Positions 29,728-37,740 of a stretch of 64,000 nucleotides of DNA are shown here, one piece after another; within the stretch, counting starts at the first letter, position 1; every line of letters begins with the position of its first letter. The position numbers were made by a program, and so were the translations under genes. Below the pieces are notes generated by a model that worked only from the letters and a program-made list of their open reading frames with translations, made no database searches and had not been told where the DNA came from. Source of the DNA: Flavobacterium enshiense (GTDB taxonomy: Bacteria > Bacteroidota > Bacteroidia > Flavobacteriales > Flavobacteriaceae); assembly GCF_022836875.1 (NCBI RefSeq), contig NZ_CP090376.1, positions 2,976,001 to 3,040,000 of the forward strand, given 5' to 3'.

Positions 29728-29784
29728 AGAATATTTTTTAATTATAACGAATAAACGAAAATAATCTGATAAATAGTTTGAATT

Positions 29785-30540
29785 TTAATTTTCTATAATT
29801 TGAATTTCGACCCTTCTGTTTTCATCCTTTTCGAATTCGTTTCGTTCAGGAATTGGATATAAAGGTCTTGTGCTTCCGAAACCTTTGTATGAAAGCCTAT
29901 TCTTTTCGATGCCGTTTTCTATCAGATAATTATAAACGGTTTTACAGCGAAGGGTGGAAATATCTTCAACATCCCCTTCGGGCTGACAGCAGATGTGCCC
30001 CTGGATTTCAATTTTAAGTTTTGGATTTTGCTTCATGATTTCAAGCAATTCAGCCAAGACCGGTTCTGATCTCGGAAGAACGACTCCCGAACGATTGTAG
30101 AAATTAAGGTTTTTCAGTCGGAGTTTATCCCCTACTCTCATCTGAGTAATTTTAGAGGAAAGCTTTTCTTCTTTCAACTGAAAATAAATATCAACTCTGC
30201 GATTATCAGCCTGAATTTTTGATTGCTCAAATCTTTTCCCGAAGCCTTTGACTTCAAGCTTGTCAGTCAACAGCATTCCATTACTTCTCAATGCATTTAG
30301 AACAAAATTTGCCCTGTGCAAGGCTAATTTATCATTATAATCGTGAGAACCTAAACTATCACAATAACCGTATATTTTCAGTATTTCGGCATTCTTATTC
30401 TTTAACATCCAGTCACCAAGCTTTTGATTAGAATCTTGATTTACTTCATAAATATCAAAATCAAAGTAGACTGAAAATTTTTCCTGTGAAAAGGTTTTGG
30501 TTATGAAACCGATTAATAATAAAAACACGTACTTTTTCAT
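29785..30540 (-). CDS. Exported protein with two OmpA-like domains (paralogue)
   Basis: A 251-residue protein with signal peptide 1-18 (MKKYVFLLLIGFITKTFS). The first OmpA-like domain (about 20-125) has VYFDFDIYEVNQDSN and GYCDSLGSHDYND; the second (about 140-251) has NFYNRSGVVLPRSEPVLAEL, IEIQGHICCQPEGD and ENRRVEIQIIEN. The HICC stretch is shared with the downstream paralogue. The frame is open upstream to 30636 but those residues lack signal-peptide character; the ATG at 30540 is preferred. The stop is 57 bp from the paralogue's ATG, probably one transcript. Confidence 0.85.
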   Translation of the reverse strand: MKKYVFLLLIGFITKTFSQEKFSVYFDFDIYEVNQDSNQKLGDWMLKNKNAEILKIYGYCDSLGSHDYNDKLALHRANFVLNALRSNGMLLTDKLEVKGFGKRFEQSKIQADNRRVDIYFQLKEEKLSSKITQMRVGDKLRLKNLNFYNRSGVVLPRSEPVLAELLEIMKQNPKLKIEIQGHICCQPEGDVEDISTLRCKTVYNYLIENGIEKNRLSYKGFGSTRPLYPIPERNEFEKDENRRVEIQIIEN

Positions 30541-30586
30541 ATTCTTTTTTATACTACGAAATATAATGAAATTTAGCACAAAAAAA

Positions 30587-30621
30587 GAAAAGCACTTCCC
30601 TAAAAAAGAAAAGTGCTTTTC
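30587..30621 (-). terminator. Minus-strand terminator
   Basis: Stem GAAAAGCACTT / AAGTGCTTTTC (11 bp) with a T-run on the minus-strand side. It lies upstream of the OmpA pair and would end a transcript coming from the right. Confidence 0.65.
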
Positions 30622-30655
30622 ACAATTAAAAAACAAGTGTCCAAAAAATTATAAA

Positions 30656-30684
30656 AAGTGAGACAGACGATGTCTGTCTCACTT
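30656..30684 (-). terminator. Strong hairpin, probable minus-strand terminator
   Basis: Perfect 13-bp stem AAGTGAGACAGAC / GTCTGTCTCACTT with a 3-nt loop; TTTTTAT follows on the minus strand. Second of two successive hairpins facing an interval with no clear gene. Confidence 0.65.
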
Positions 30685-30744
30685 CTCCCTATGGGTTTGG
30701 TTTGTTTCTGAGTACAGGAGAAACGTCGGACAAATTATCGAATT

Positions 30745-31090
30745 TTAGCACAACTGTTGTGCAACATCTTGCCTATTGATAGGTGAGAATGAAATTGATG
30801 TTTGCTCCTGTTCGGTTAACGAGATTCTTTTGAGAAAATCGTATACTTTACTAGAACCCATAAGTATATTGACAATAAAAAAACTCGAATTAATTGCAGA
30901 GGGATTAAAACTTAAAAAAGTAATAAATAATCTGCCAGATGTAGTTGGAAAAAAAAATCTTGTGGTTGATTTACATTTCAAAAGTAGTTCAAATTTTTCG
31001 TCCGCAAAACTTTTTAATCATTTATTTTTCAAGCAATTACAACTTTTCTATCAAGCGAATAAAAAACCGCTCAACAACATTTCAAAATAA
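30745..31090. other. Orphan interval with two small competing reading frames and a palindrome
   Basis: No convincing gene. On the minus strand 30861-30745 encodes 38 residues from an ATG, MGSSKVYDFLKRISL to NRQDVAQQLC, whose end resembles the start of a helix-turn-helix. On the plus strand an open frame 30776-31090 (no ATG, TTG only) contains ILTIKKLELIAEGLKLKKVI, which weakly resembles a LuxR-type helix-turn-helix. A 15-bp palindrome GCACAAC-T-GTTGTGC covers 30747-30761. It may be a decayed regulator gene or a small RNA region. The DNA is AT-rich. Confidence 0.3.
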
Positions 31091-31091
31091 G

Positions 31092-31115
31092 AAAAACCTC
31101 CCAAAGGAGGTTTTT
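31092..31115. terminator. Bidirectional terminator of glnA
   Basis: Stem AAAAACCTCC / GGAGGTTTTT (10 bp, 4-nt loop), 27 bp past the glnA stop on the minus strand; T-runs on both strands. Confidence 0.8.
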
Positions 31116-31141
31116 AATAATTTAATAAATTGAAGAAAATA

Positions 31142-33331
31142 TTATCTCACAAATAACAATTCTCTGTATTTAGCCAAGGTCCAGATTTCGTCGTCAACCA
31201 ACAATTCTAATTTATCACAGTGGTTTCTGATGATATCGAAATATGGTTTTACTTTTTCACAATATGCATCGGCCATTTTCTCTGAACTGTTTAAAGCGTT
31301 AGCTTTTTTACGCTCTTCTGTCATAGCTTCTACATTTGAATTGATACCTTCGATATGCTCTGAAATTTCTTTGATTAATCCGATTTGCTCTTTGGCAATT
31401 TTTTCAAAGTCTTTTCCAAAGATTTCTTTTAATCCTTTTACGTTTTCAATTAACGTATTTTGGTAACGGATTGATGTCGGAATTACGTGGTTACGAGCGA
31501 TATCACCCAATACACGTCCTTCTATCTGAATTTTCTTAGTATATTCTTCCAATTCGATTTCGTAACGCGACTCCACCTCAACGTGATCCATAACACCCAT
31601 CTCACCGAACAAAGCAATCGCTTGTTTAGATACTTTTGCTTTCAATGCTTTCGGAGTTGTTTTGTGATTGCTCAATCCGCGTTTTTTAGCTTCTTTTTCC
31701 CAAGCTTCACTGTAACCGTCGCCTTCAAATAAGATAGCTTTGGTTTGTTTGATATACTCTCTTAAAACATTGAAGATAGCATCGTCTTTCTTCATGTCTT
31801 TTTTCTCGATCAATTCATCAACCTCAACTTTGAAATCTTTTAATTGCTTAGCAACAATCGTATTTAAAGTCGTCATTGAAACCGCACAGTTTGCAGTAGA
31901 ACCAACGGCTCTGAATTCAAATTTATTTCCAGTGAAGGCAAATGGAGACGTTCTGTTTCTGTCGGTGTTATCCAACAATACGTCCGGTAATTTACCTACT
32001 ACGTTCAATTTCAAATCTGTTTTTTCTTCAGGAGAAAGTTTTCCAGTGGAAACACCTTCTAATTCAGCTAAAACATTTGTCAATTGCTGACCGATGAAAA
32101 CAGAGATGATAGCCGGTGGCGCCTCGTTTGCTCCCAAACGGTGGTCGTTACTTGCAGAAGCAATAGAAGCTCTCATCAATTCTTCATAATCATGAACCGC
32201 TTTGATGGTATTGATGAAGAAAGTCAAGAATTGTAAGTTGCTCATTGGCGTTTTGCTTGGGCTTAACAAGTTTACACCTGTATCTGTAGCCAATGACCAG
32301 TTATTGTGTTTACCTGAACCGTTAACTCCTTTGAATGGTTTTTCGTGGAATAACACTTTAAAGTGATGACGCTCTGCTACTTTTTGCATAACATCCATCA
32401 ATAATGAGTTATGGTCAACCGCTAAGTTTGTTTCCTCGAAAATAGGAGCCAATTCGTATTGGTTTGGAGCTACCTCGTTGTGACGAGTTTTCACCGGAAT
32501 ACCCAACAACATACATTCTTTTTCCAAATCTCTCATATATTGTAATACGCGAGTCGGAATAGAACCGAAGTAGTGGTCTTCCAATTGTTGACCTTTTGCA
32601 GAAGTATGTCCTAATAAAGTTCTTCCGGTTGCCAAGATATCAGGTCTTGAATTTGCCAAAGCAGCATCAACCAAGAAATATTCCTGCTCCCAACCTAAAG
32701 TAGGGGTTACTTTTTTAACGTTTTTGTCAAAATATTTAGCAACATCAGTCGCTGCATTGTCAATCGCATGCAAAGCTCTCAACAAAGGTGTTTTGTTATC
32801 TAAAGCCTCACCTGTATAAGAGATGAAAACTGTTGGGATACATAATGTTGTTCCGAAGATGAAAGCCGGAGATGTTGGATCCCAAGCAGTATATCCGCGT
32901 GCTTCGAATGTATTTCTGATTCCTCCATTCGGGAAAGACGAAGCATCCGGCTCTTGTTGCACCAATTGGCTTCCTCCAAATTTCTCAACAGGATCGCTTC
33001 CGTCCATTGATGTTTCGAAAAACGCATCATGTTTTTCAGCAGTTGTTCCTGTCAATGGCTGGAACCAGTGTGTATAATGAGTCACTCCTTTGGAAAGTGC
33101 CCATTCTTTCATTCCCATTGCAATATATTCTGCAATTTTACGATCAATTTTAATTCCGTTTTCGATAGCATTTTTAACTGCCTTATAAGCCTCTGGCGTC
33201 AAAAATTGTCGCATTGCCTTATCGTTAAAAACGTTACTTCCGAAAATCGCTGATTTTCTATCCGAATCATCTACCGTTACGGGTGTTCTGTCTGTTGCTT
33301 TTTGTAAAGCATGGAAACGAAATGTTGACAT
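31142..33331 (-). CDS. Glutamine synthetase type III
   Basis: A 729-residue GSIII (GlnN-type) enzyme, much longer than GSI (about 470 aa), that makes glutamine from glutamate, ammonia and ATP. Family landmarks: the N-terminal GSIII region starting MSTFRFHALQKATDRTPV; GWEQEYFLVD (metal-ligand glutamates); KTRHNEVAPNQYELAPIFEE; NGSGKHNNWSL and RLGANEAPPAIISVFIG, which are the ammonia/glutamate and nucleotide regions; FRAVGSTANCAVSMT near the catalytic end. It is expected to be the main ammonia-assimilation enzyme in this bacterium. It is monocistronic, with a -7 element upstream and a terminator behind it. Confidence 0.95.
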   Translation of the reverse strand: MSTFRFHALQKATDRTPVTVDDSDRKSAIFGSNVFNDKAMRQFLTPEAYKAVKNAIENGIKIDRKIAEYIAMGMKEWALSKGVTHYTHWFQPLTGTTAEKHDAFFETSMDGSDPVEKFGGSQLVQQEPDASSFPNGGIRNTFEARGYTAWDPTSPAFIFGTTLCIPTVFISYTGEALDNKTPLLRALHAIDNAATDVAKYFDKNVKKVTPTLGWEQEYFLVDAALANSRPDILATGRTLLGHTSAKGQQLEDHYFGSIPTRVLQYMRDLEKECMLLGIPVKTRHNEVAPNQYELAPIFEETNLAVDHNSLLMDVMQKVAERHHFKVLFHEKPFKGVNGSGKHNNWSLATDTGVNLLSPSKTPMSNLQFLTFFINTIKAVHDYEELMRASIASASNDHRLGANEAPPAIISVFIGQQLTNVLAELEGVSTGKLSPEEKTDLKLNVVGKLPDVLLDNTDRNRTSPFAFTGNKFEFRAVGSTANCAVSMTTLNTIVAKQLKDFKVEVDELIEKKDMKKDDAIFNVLREYIKQTKAILFEGDGYSEAWEKEAKKRGLSNHKTTPKALKAKVSKQAIALFGEMGVMDHVEVESRYEIELEEYTKKIQIEGRVLGDIARNHVIPTSIRYQNTLIENVKGLKEIFGKDFEKIAKEQIGLIKEISEHIEGINSNVEAMTEERKKANALNSSEKMADAYCEKVKPYFDIIRNHCDKLELLVDDEIWTLAKYRELLFVR

Positions 33332-33371
33332 AAGTTGTGTTTTTAAGGTTATGACCTGTAATTATACACCG

Positions 33372-33379
33372 CAAAAATA
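33372..33379 (-). promoter_or_regulatory. Promoter -7 element (TATTTTTG) of glnA
   Basis: Minus-strand TATTTTTG fits TAnnTTTG; leader about 35 nt. A CCCCTA / TAGGGG hairpin (33408-33425) sits just upstream of the promoter and might be a regulator site. Otherwise the 318-bp gap to 33649 is AT-rich and empty apart from the terminator at 33595-33626. Confidence 0.45.
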
Positions 33380-33594
33380 TAAAATTTTACATTACAAAAA
33401 CATTTACCCCCTAAAAAAATAGGGGCTAGACAAAAAACCATTACTCATTCGCCAAAAAACCCCATAATTTACACACTGTCGATTCATATACTTCCAATGC
33501 AATACTTATTCAGCACAACATTACATTTGACTATTATAACACGAAAAGAAAGTCAAACACCTTATTATCTTCGAATTAACAGAACACAAAACAT

Positions 33595-33626
33595 AAAAAA
33601 AGGCCATCCATAGACAGCCTTTTTTT
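33595..33626 (-). terminator. Terminator of the lipoprotein gene at 33650-34174
   Basis: Stem A7-GGC / GCC-T7 with a 12-nt loop, 24 bp after the stop codon on the minus strand. Confidence 0.65.
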
Positions 33627-33649
33627 TAAAATTATTCAATATATATTGA

Positions 33650-34174
33650 TTACATTTTAATTTTCTGAATTCTTGATTCGTCAATATTATAAGCTTTCAC
33701 TACCGCGTTATAATCTTTAATGTCAACCTTATTTGTTTGTTTGTTATTTACAAAAGCTGGTATGATAACCACTCTGAAAACCTGATTCAGTTTATAAATA
33801 TTGGGCAATGTCGGTAAATCGAAACCGTACAAATCTACCTTCACATCAAATTGTGTAAAATCATTGTTGTAACCAAAATCCAAAGTCCCATCGGAAAAAT
33901 AATAGGTTTCCGGCAACAATCTCCATTCGTCACCCTGTGGCCCCACGCCAGACAAACGGTAGACAAGGACCATATCGGAAGTATAAATTGCATGAGGGTA
34001 CGTCAAAAAGACACTATAATTATTAGCCTCAACCAAATTAATATTAGAATATTCAAACACCTCACTGATGGTATCCTGATCGTTAGTATCCTGAACATAA
34101 TATTCTTCTGTAGTGCAACTTTGAAGCCCAATCATCCCGATGAAAGCCAACAATAAAGTAATCTGCTTGCTCAT
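33650..34174 (-). CDS. Lipoprotein of unknown function
   Basis: A 174-residue lipoprotein with lipobox GLQSC (Cys20), followed by an acidic linker TTEEYYVQDTNDQDT. The mature part is beta-rich (YSVFLTYPHAIYTSDMVLVYRL, EWRLLPETYYFSDGTLDFGYN, FDVKVDLYGFDL) and has no family I can name. It is likely anchored in the inner or outer membrane facing the periplasm. The gene stands alone, with 405 bp of empty AT-rich DNA upstream. Confidence 0.65.
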   Translation of the reverse strand: MSKQITLLLAFIGMIGLQSCTTEEYYVQDTNDQDTISEVFEYSNINLVEANNYSVFLTYPHAIYTSDMVLVYRLSGVGPQGDEWRLLPETYYFSDGTLDFGYNNDFTQFDVKVDLYGFDLPTLPNIYKLNQVFRVVIIPAFVNNKQTNKVDIKDYNAVVKAYNIDESRIQKIKM

Positions 34175-34579
34175 AGCTAAAAATTTATTTTTCTTAATTC
34201 TTTCTAAAGTAAATTATCATTAAGGCATTCATTCCGAATAACCTTGTTCAGTTGTTAATTGTCAATAGTCGTGCCAAACTTTTAGAATGCTTTATTTCCT
34301 ATACAATTCATCACTTAAAACCTTCCCTTCACTACACAAAATAGCTGCAAAAACTATTAAACCAATACTGCAAAATAGAAAATAAAAAGTTTAACATAAT
34401 AAAATGAAGAAAAATATCACAATAGAATTTCAATAATATCAGATTTTTATAGTAACTTTAGCTTAATCAGGCATTAACCACTATATCCTTACCATATTAT
34501 GACCATATAAGCCCAAACAATCCCGATAAATTTTGCCCCACAAAATTGAGAAGTTATTTTTTGAGAATCATTGCGCAAT
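34175..34579. other. AT-rich intergenic region, nothing recognised
   Basis: About 405 bp between the divergent lipoprotein and outer-membrane protein genes. I see no hairpin of note, no RNA gene and no clear TAnnTTTG element at a useful distance; both promoters must be here. Confidence 0.5.
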
Positions 34580-35308
34580 ATGAAAAAGACAATACTATTA
34601 GCATGCCTCTTATTATTCTCATGTTCCATAAACGGACAAGTGTTAATCTCATTATTGTTAGGAGACAAACTCAACACAGGCAAAATAGAATTCGGGCTTG
34701 ATGGTGGTGTAAATTTTGCATCGCTGAGGGGACTGGATGATTCCAAAGCAAGCGCTCGCTTCAATCTGGGCTTTTATTTTGACATCAAAATGAAGAATGA
34801 CTGGATGTTCCACACTGGTGTGATTGTAAAATCAACTATGGGAGCCAAAGACCTCAAACCCTATTTACTTAATGACCCCGAATTAGACAGTGAATTTGCC
34901 AATGGGGAAGTCAGACGGAACTTGGAATACTTCAACGTTCCGTTAATGATGAAGAAAAAATTACCCAAAAGTTTTTACGCCGAAGGAGGATTTCAACTGG
35001 GCTTACTTTACAAAGCAACAGACGAATTCACAGCAGAGGTAAAAGATAAAAAAGACCTGAAGTACAAATTATCCATTAAAGACAATTATCATCCGCTTGA
35101 CGCAGGACTTCTCGTCGGATTAGGATATCGCTTAATGGGTGGCAACGGAATGAATTTAGGTGTTCGCTATTACTATGGATTGGTTGACATCGAAATTGAT
35201 GATCAAAACAGCGGCGTCTTCAACCAAAGCTTTTACATCACTGCAGGTATTCCTATCGGCGCAGGTAAAGCAAAAGAAAATTTAGAAAAAAAAAGAGAAA
35301 GAGAATAA
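34580..35308 (+). CDS. Outer-membrane beta-barrel protein (PorT-like fold)
   Basis: A 242-residue protein with a signal peptide (residues 1-20, MKKTILLACLLLFSCSINGQ). The mature part alternates hydrophobic strands ending in aromatic residues: FGLDGGVNFASLRG, ASARFNLGFYFDIKM, MFHTGVIVKS, YAEGGFQLGLLYKA, DAGLLVGLGYRLMG, MNLGVRYYYGLVDI, SFYITAGIPIG. This is the pattern of the small 8-strand barrels (OMP_b-brl) widespread in Bacteroidetes. A TTG nine bases upstream is rejected in favour of the ATG. It is 39 bp upstream of a second outer-membrane-like gene. Role unknown. Confidence 0.75.
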   Translation: MKKTILLACLLLFSCSINGQVLISLLLGDKLNTGKIEFGLDGGVNFASLRGLDDSKASARFNLGFYFDIKMKNDWMFHTGVIVKSTMGAKDLKPYLLNDPELDSEFANGEVRRNLEYFNVPLMMKKKLPKSFYAEGGFQLGLLYKATDEFTAEVKDKKDLKYKLSIKDNYHPLDAGLLVGLGYRLMGGNGMNLGVRYYYGLVDIEIDDQNSGVFNQSFYITAGIPIGAGKAKENLEKKRERE

Positions 35309-35347
35309 AATAACTGAGTAAGAACCGTAAAACAAACTCTGAATACC

Positions 35348-36469
35348 ATGAAAAATTATATTTTATTTGCCTTTTGTCTATTGATAACGATATCGGCAAA
35401 CGCACAGGTTTTCACAAACAAAGAAGTCGGCAAGAAAAACCAGGAACTTATTGACAGTTTAAAAGTCTCCGATTATCCCTATGCGTTACCCATTTGGGGA
35501 GATAAAGCAACCAAAGCAGGATACAACCTCCCATATTCTGCCGGAGTCAGCATTAATTATCTTTGGCAGGAGTCCGACATTATCATAAACAATCTGGAAG
35601 TTGGATTTAACAACGGTCCGATGCACAATCTAGACCAAATCGTCCGTTTCGATAAAGCCGTGGCTACTTCAAACACCATTTCGGTACGCCCAGACATCTG
35701 GCTGTTTCCTTTTTTAAATGTTTATGCCATCTTAGGAAAAACGTCAGCCAGCACTGACATCGGTGTAGGAGTTTGGCTTGATGATCCTGCAACTGGCTCG
35801 GAAACGAAAATCACCTCATTTGACACAAAAGTGGAATTTGATGCCACTACGTTTGGTCTCGGGATGACCCCTACCATTGGAGTAGCAGGAGGATTTTTGG
35901 CTTTGGATATGAACGTCGCCTGGACAGATGTTCCACAACTTCAAAAACCTGCCTTCACCTTTATCTTCGGTCCCAGACTTGGTAAAAATTTCAAATTTGG
36001 GAGGCCTGACCAAAACATTGCCGTTTGGGTGGGAGCATTCCGCGTAAAACTTAAATCCGATACTAATGGTTCCTTAAGCCTTAGTGAAGTTTTTGAGGGA
36101 GGAGAATTGGACCAAAAAATTCAGGAAGGCATTGCAGGCGTGGAACAAAAACAACAAGATGTCGACGCATGGTGGGACAGCTTGGGTACGGCAGGACAAG
36201 CCAATCCGATCAATCAGGCAAAATACAACCGAGCCAATCAAATTTTAGAAAGAGCCGGCGAATTTCTTACTGCCGCTGATACCGCTGTAAACAACATCTC
36301 TAATTCTACCGTACAATATTCCATGGACAAACAACCAAAAGACAAATGGAATTTTATCATTGGATCTCAATATCAATACAACAAACATTGGATGCTTAGA
36401 GCTGAAGCAGGGTTCCTATCGTCACGCGTACAGTTTTTAACCAGTCTTCAATATCGTTTCGGTTTATAA
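35348..36469 (+). CDS. Outer-membrane protein of unknown function
   Basis: A 373-residue protein with signal peptide 1-19 (ending ISANAQ). Strand-like segments dominate: YSAGVSINYLWQE, NTISVRPDIWLFPFLNVYAILG, TTFGLGMTPTIGVAGGFLALDMNVAWTDV, NIAVWVGAFRVKL and the C-terminal WMLRAEAGFLSSRVQFLTSLQYRFGL, which ends in a typical barrel strand. Between about 255 and 320 is a helical insert (QEGIAGVEQKQQDVDAW, NRANQILERAGEFL). It shares a likely transcript with the barrel gene upstream. I do not recognise the family. Confidence 0.7.
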   Translation: MKNYILFAFCLLITISANAQVFTNKEVGKKNQELIDSLKVSDYPYALPIWGDKATKAGYNLPYSAGVSINYLWQESDIIINNLEVGFNNGPMHNLDQIVRFDKAVATSNTISVRPDIWLFPFLNVYAILGKTSASTDIGVGVWLDDPATGSETKITSFDTKVEFDATTFGLGMTPTIGVAGGFLALDMNVAWTDVPQLQKPAFTFIFGPRLGKNFKFGRPDQNIAVWVGAFRVKLKSDTNGSLSLSEVFEGGELDQKIQEGIAGVEQKQQDVDAWWDSLGTAGQANPINQAKYNRANQILERAGEFLTAADTAVNNISNSTVQYSMDKQPKDKWNFIIGSQYQYNKHWMLRAEAGFLSSRVQFLTSLQYRFGL

Positions 36470-36530
36470 AAACATGTAGTCTGGCAGGGCAATTTCATTG
36501 TTCGGTTATTGACCATTACAATCTAAGCAT

Positions 36531-36565
36531 AAAAAAACACCTCTTACATCAAGAGGTGTTTTTTT
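36531..36565. terminator. Bidirectional terminator
   Basis: Stem A7-CACCTCTT / AAGAGGTG-T7 (15 bp, 5-nt loop) between the outer-membrane pair and the convergent lipoprotein gene. Confidence 0.85.
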
Positions 36566-36583
36566 TTATCTTCAACATAAGTT

Positions 36584-37561
36584 TTAACGTTTTCTTTCGG
36601 CATGAAGAAAAAGTAATCCATCTGTAGTATATTCACTGAAATTTATCTCGTCGCTACGTAAATAAGCCACTCTTTTTCCACTGATACTTGACATCAATGA
36701 ACCAGATTCCAAACTTCCATGGTCTAAAACGCCGCCAGAACCATCATTCATAGTTTTGAACAATACCCACATTCCTTCAGATCTTGACATAATCAATCTC
36801 AAACCACCTACAATTGCTGCATTATTACTTGGAAGAATAAGGCCTGGATCAGTTTTACGCGGATTTGGCAACCCTGGTTCCTCTGGTTCCTCTGGTTCCC
36901 CTGGTTCCTCTGGTACCCCTGGCACCCCTGGTTCGATTGGTTCTTCAAAATTTGGTGACCCTGGTCCTGGTGAATCCCCTGGATTCAATTTAGCTGAAAG
37001 GAGATAATTTCCTTCATAAGCTTCAATTAATGTATTTGATTTTTCTTTAAAAACAGTAGAAGACTGTATAATGTTACCTCCAATATTCAAACCCAACAAC
37101 TCTGGATTTGATCCATTTTCATTTACCGAAAAGTATAATGTTACAGGAGAACTGTCATACATACCTCTAAGCAAGATAAAGGAAGGTTTTTCTCCAATAT
37201 CAAACGCTTCTAACACTTCTGGAGCTTCTGCTAAATTAATAACTCTGTTTTTGTAATAAATTACTCCACTAGATCTTTCTACTCCACTAGATTCTTCAGT
37301 TTCATTTTTAAAATTAATAGCGAATGTTCCTTCTGAAAACACGCCTTTGTATATTCCTCTTGCACTGTTATCATATTGAGGAAGTGCTTGTGAGGTTGTA
37401 GCACATGTGGTGCACACATACGGTGCTCTGGCCGCTGTAGTAGTATCCGGCGGCACATCATAGTCGTCATCCGAACAGGAATAAATAAACCCGCCTGCAA
37501 TTAATGCCAGGCAGAAGAAGCCTAACGACTTCAAGTTTCCGATTGCAATAGAATTTTTCAT
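36584..37561 (-). CDS. Lipoprotein with a proline/glycine/glutamate repeat region
   Basis: A 325-residue protein with lipobox IYSC (Cys29, after a longer leader) followed by an acidic stretch SDDDYDVPPDTT. Residues ~60-190 look like a beta domain (RGIYKGVFSEGTFAINF). Residues ~195-240 form a low-complexity P-G-x-P-x-E-P-x-x-P region with triplets such as PEEPGEPEEPEEPG. The C-terminal part (NNAAIVGGLRLIMSRSEGMW, FLHAERKR) is again beta. A lysozyme-inhibitor- or hemagglutinin-like role is possible, but I cannot name a family. The repeat is unstable-looking DNA of 9-bp period. Confidence 0.65.
   Translation of the reverse strand: MKNSIAIGNLKSLGFFCLALIAGGFIYSCSDDDYDVPPDTTTAARAPYVCTTCATTSQALPQYDNSARGIYKGVFSEGTFAINFKNETEESSGVERSSGVIYYKNRVINLAEAPEVLEAFDIGEKPSFILLRGMYDSSPVTLYFSVNENGSNPELLGLNIGGNIIQSSTVFKEKSNTLIEAYEGNYLLSAKLNPGDSPGPGSPNFEEPIEPGVPGVPEEPGEPEEPEEPGLPNPRKTDPGLILPSNNAAIVGGLRLIMSRSEGMWVLFKTMNDGSGGVLDHGSLESGSLMSSISGKRVAYLRSDEINFSEYTTDGLLFLHAERKR
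36872..36935. repeat. In-frame 9-bp-period repeat in the lipoprotein gene
   Basis: Successive units of the form CTGGTTCCT / CTGGTTCCC encode the Pro/Gly/Glu-rich linker on the opposite strand. Length may vary by slippage without breaking the frame. Confidence 0.7.
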
Positions 37562-37697
37562 AATATTTATATTTGATTGATTGATTTCTAAATATTATGG
37601 GGCATTATGCAAATCGTGGTATTTGACCTCAGGGGTACATCTTCAAAATTAGTAAAAATCCATTTTTAAGGTTAAAAAGTAATCTTAAATTAAACAT

Positions 37698-37726
37698 AAA
37701 AAAGGCCCCAAAATGGAGCCTTTTTT
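37698..37726 (-). terminator. Terminator of icmF
   Basis: Stem A6-GGCCCCA / TGGAGCC-T6 with one mismatch, 15 bp after the icmF stop codon on the minus strand. Confidence 0.75.
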
Positions 37727-37740
37727 TAAACCTATAAGTC

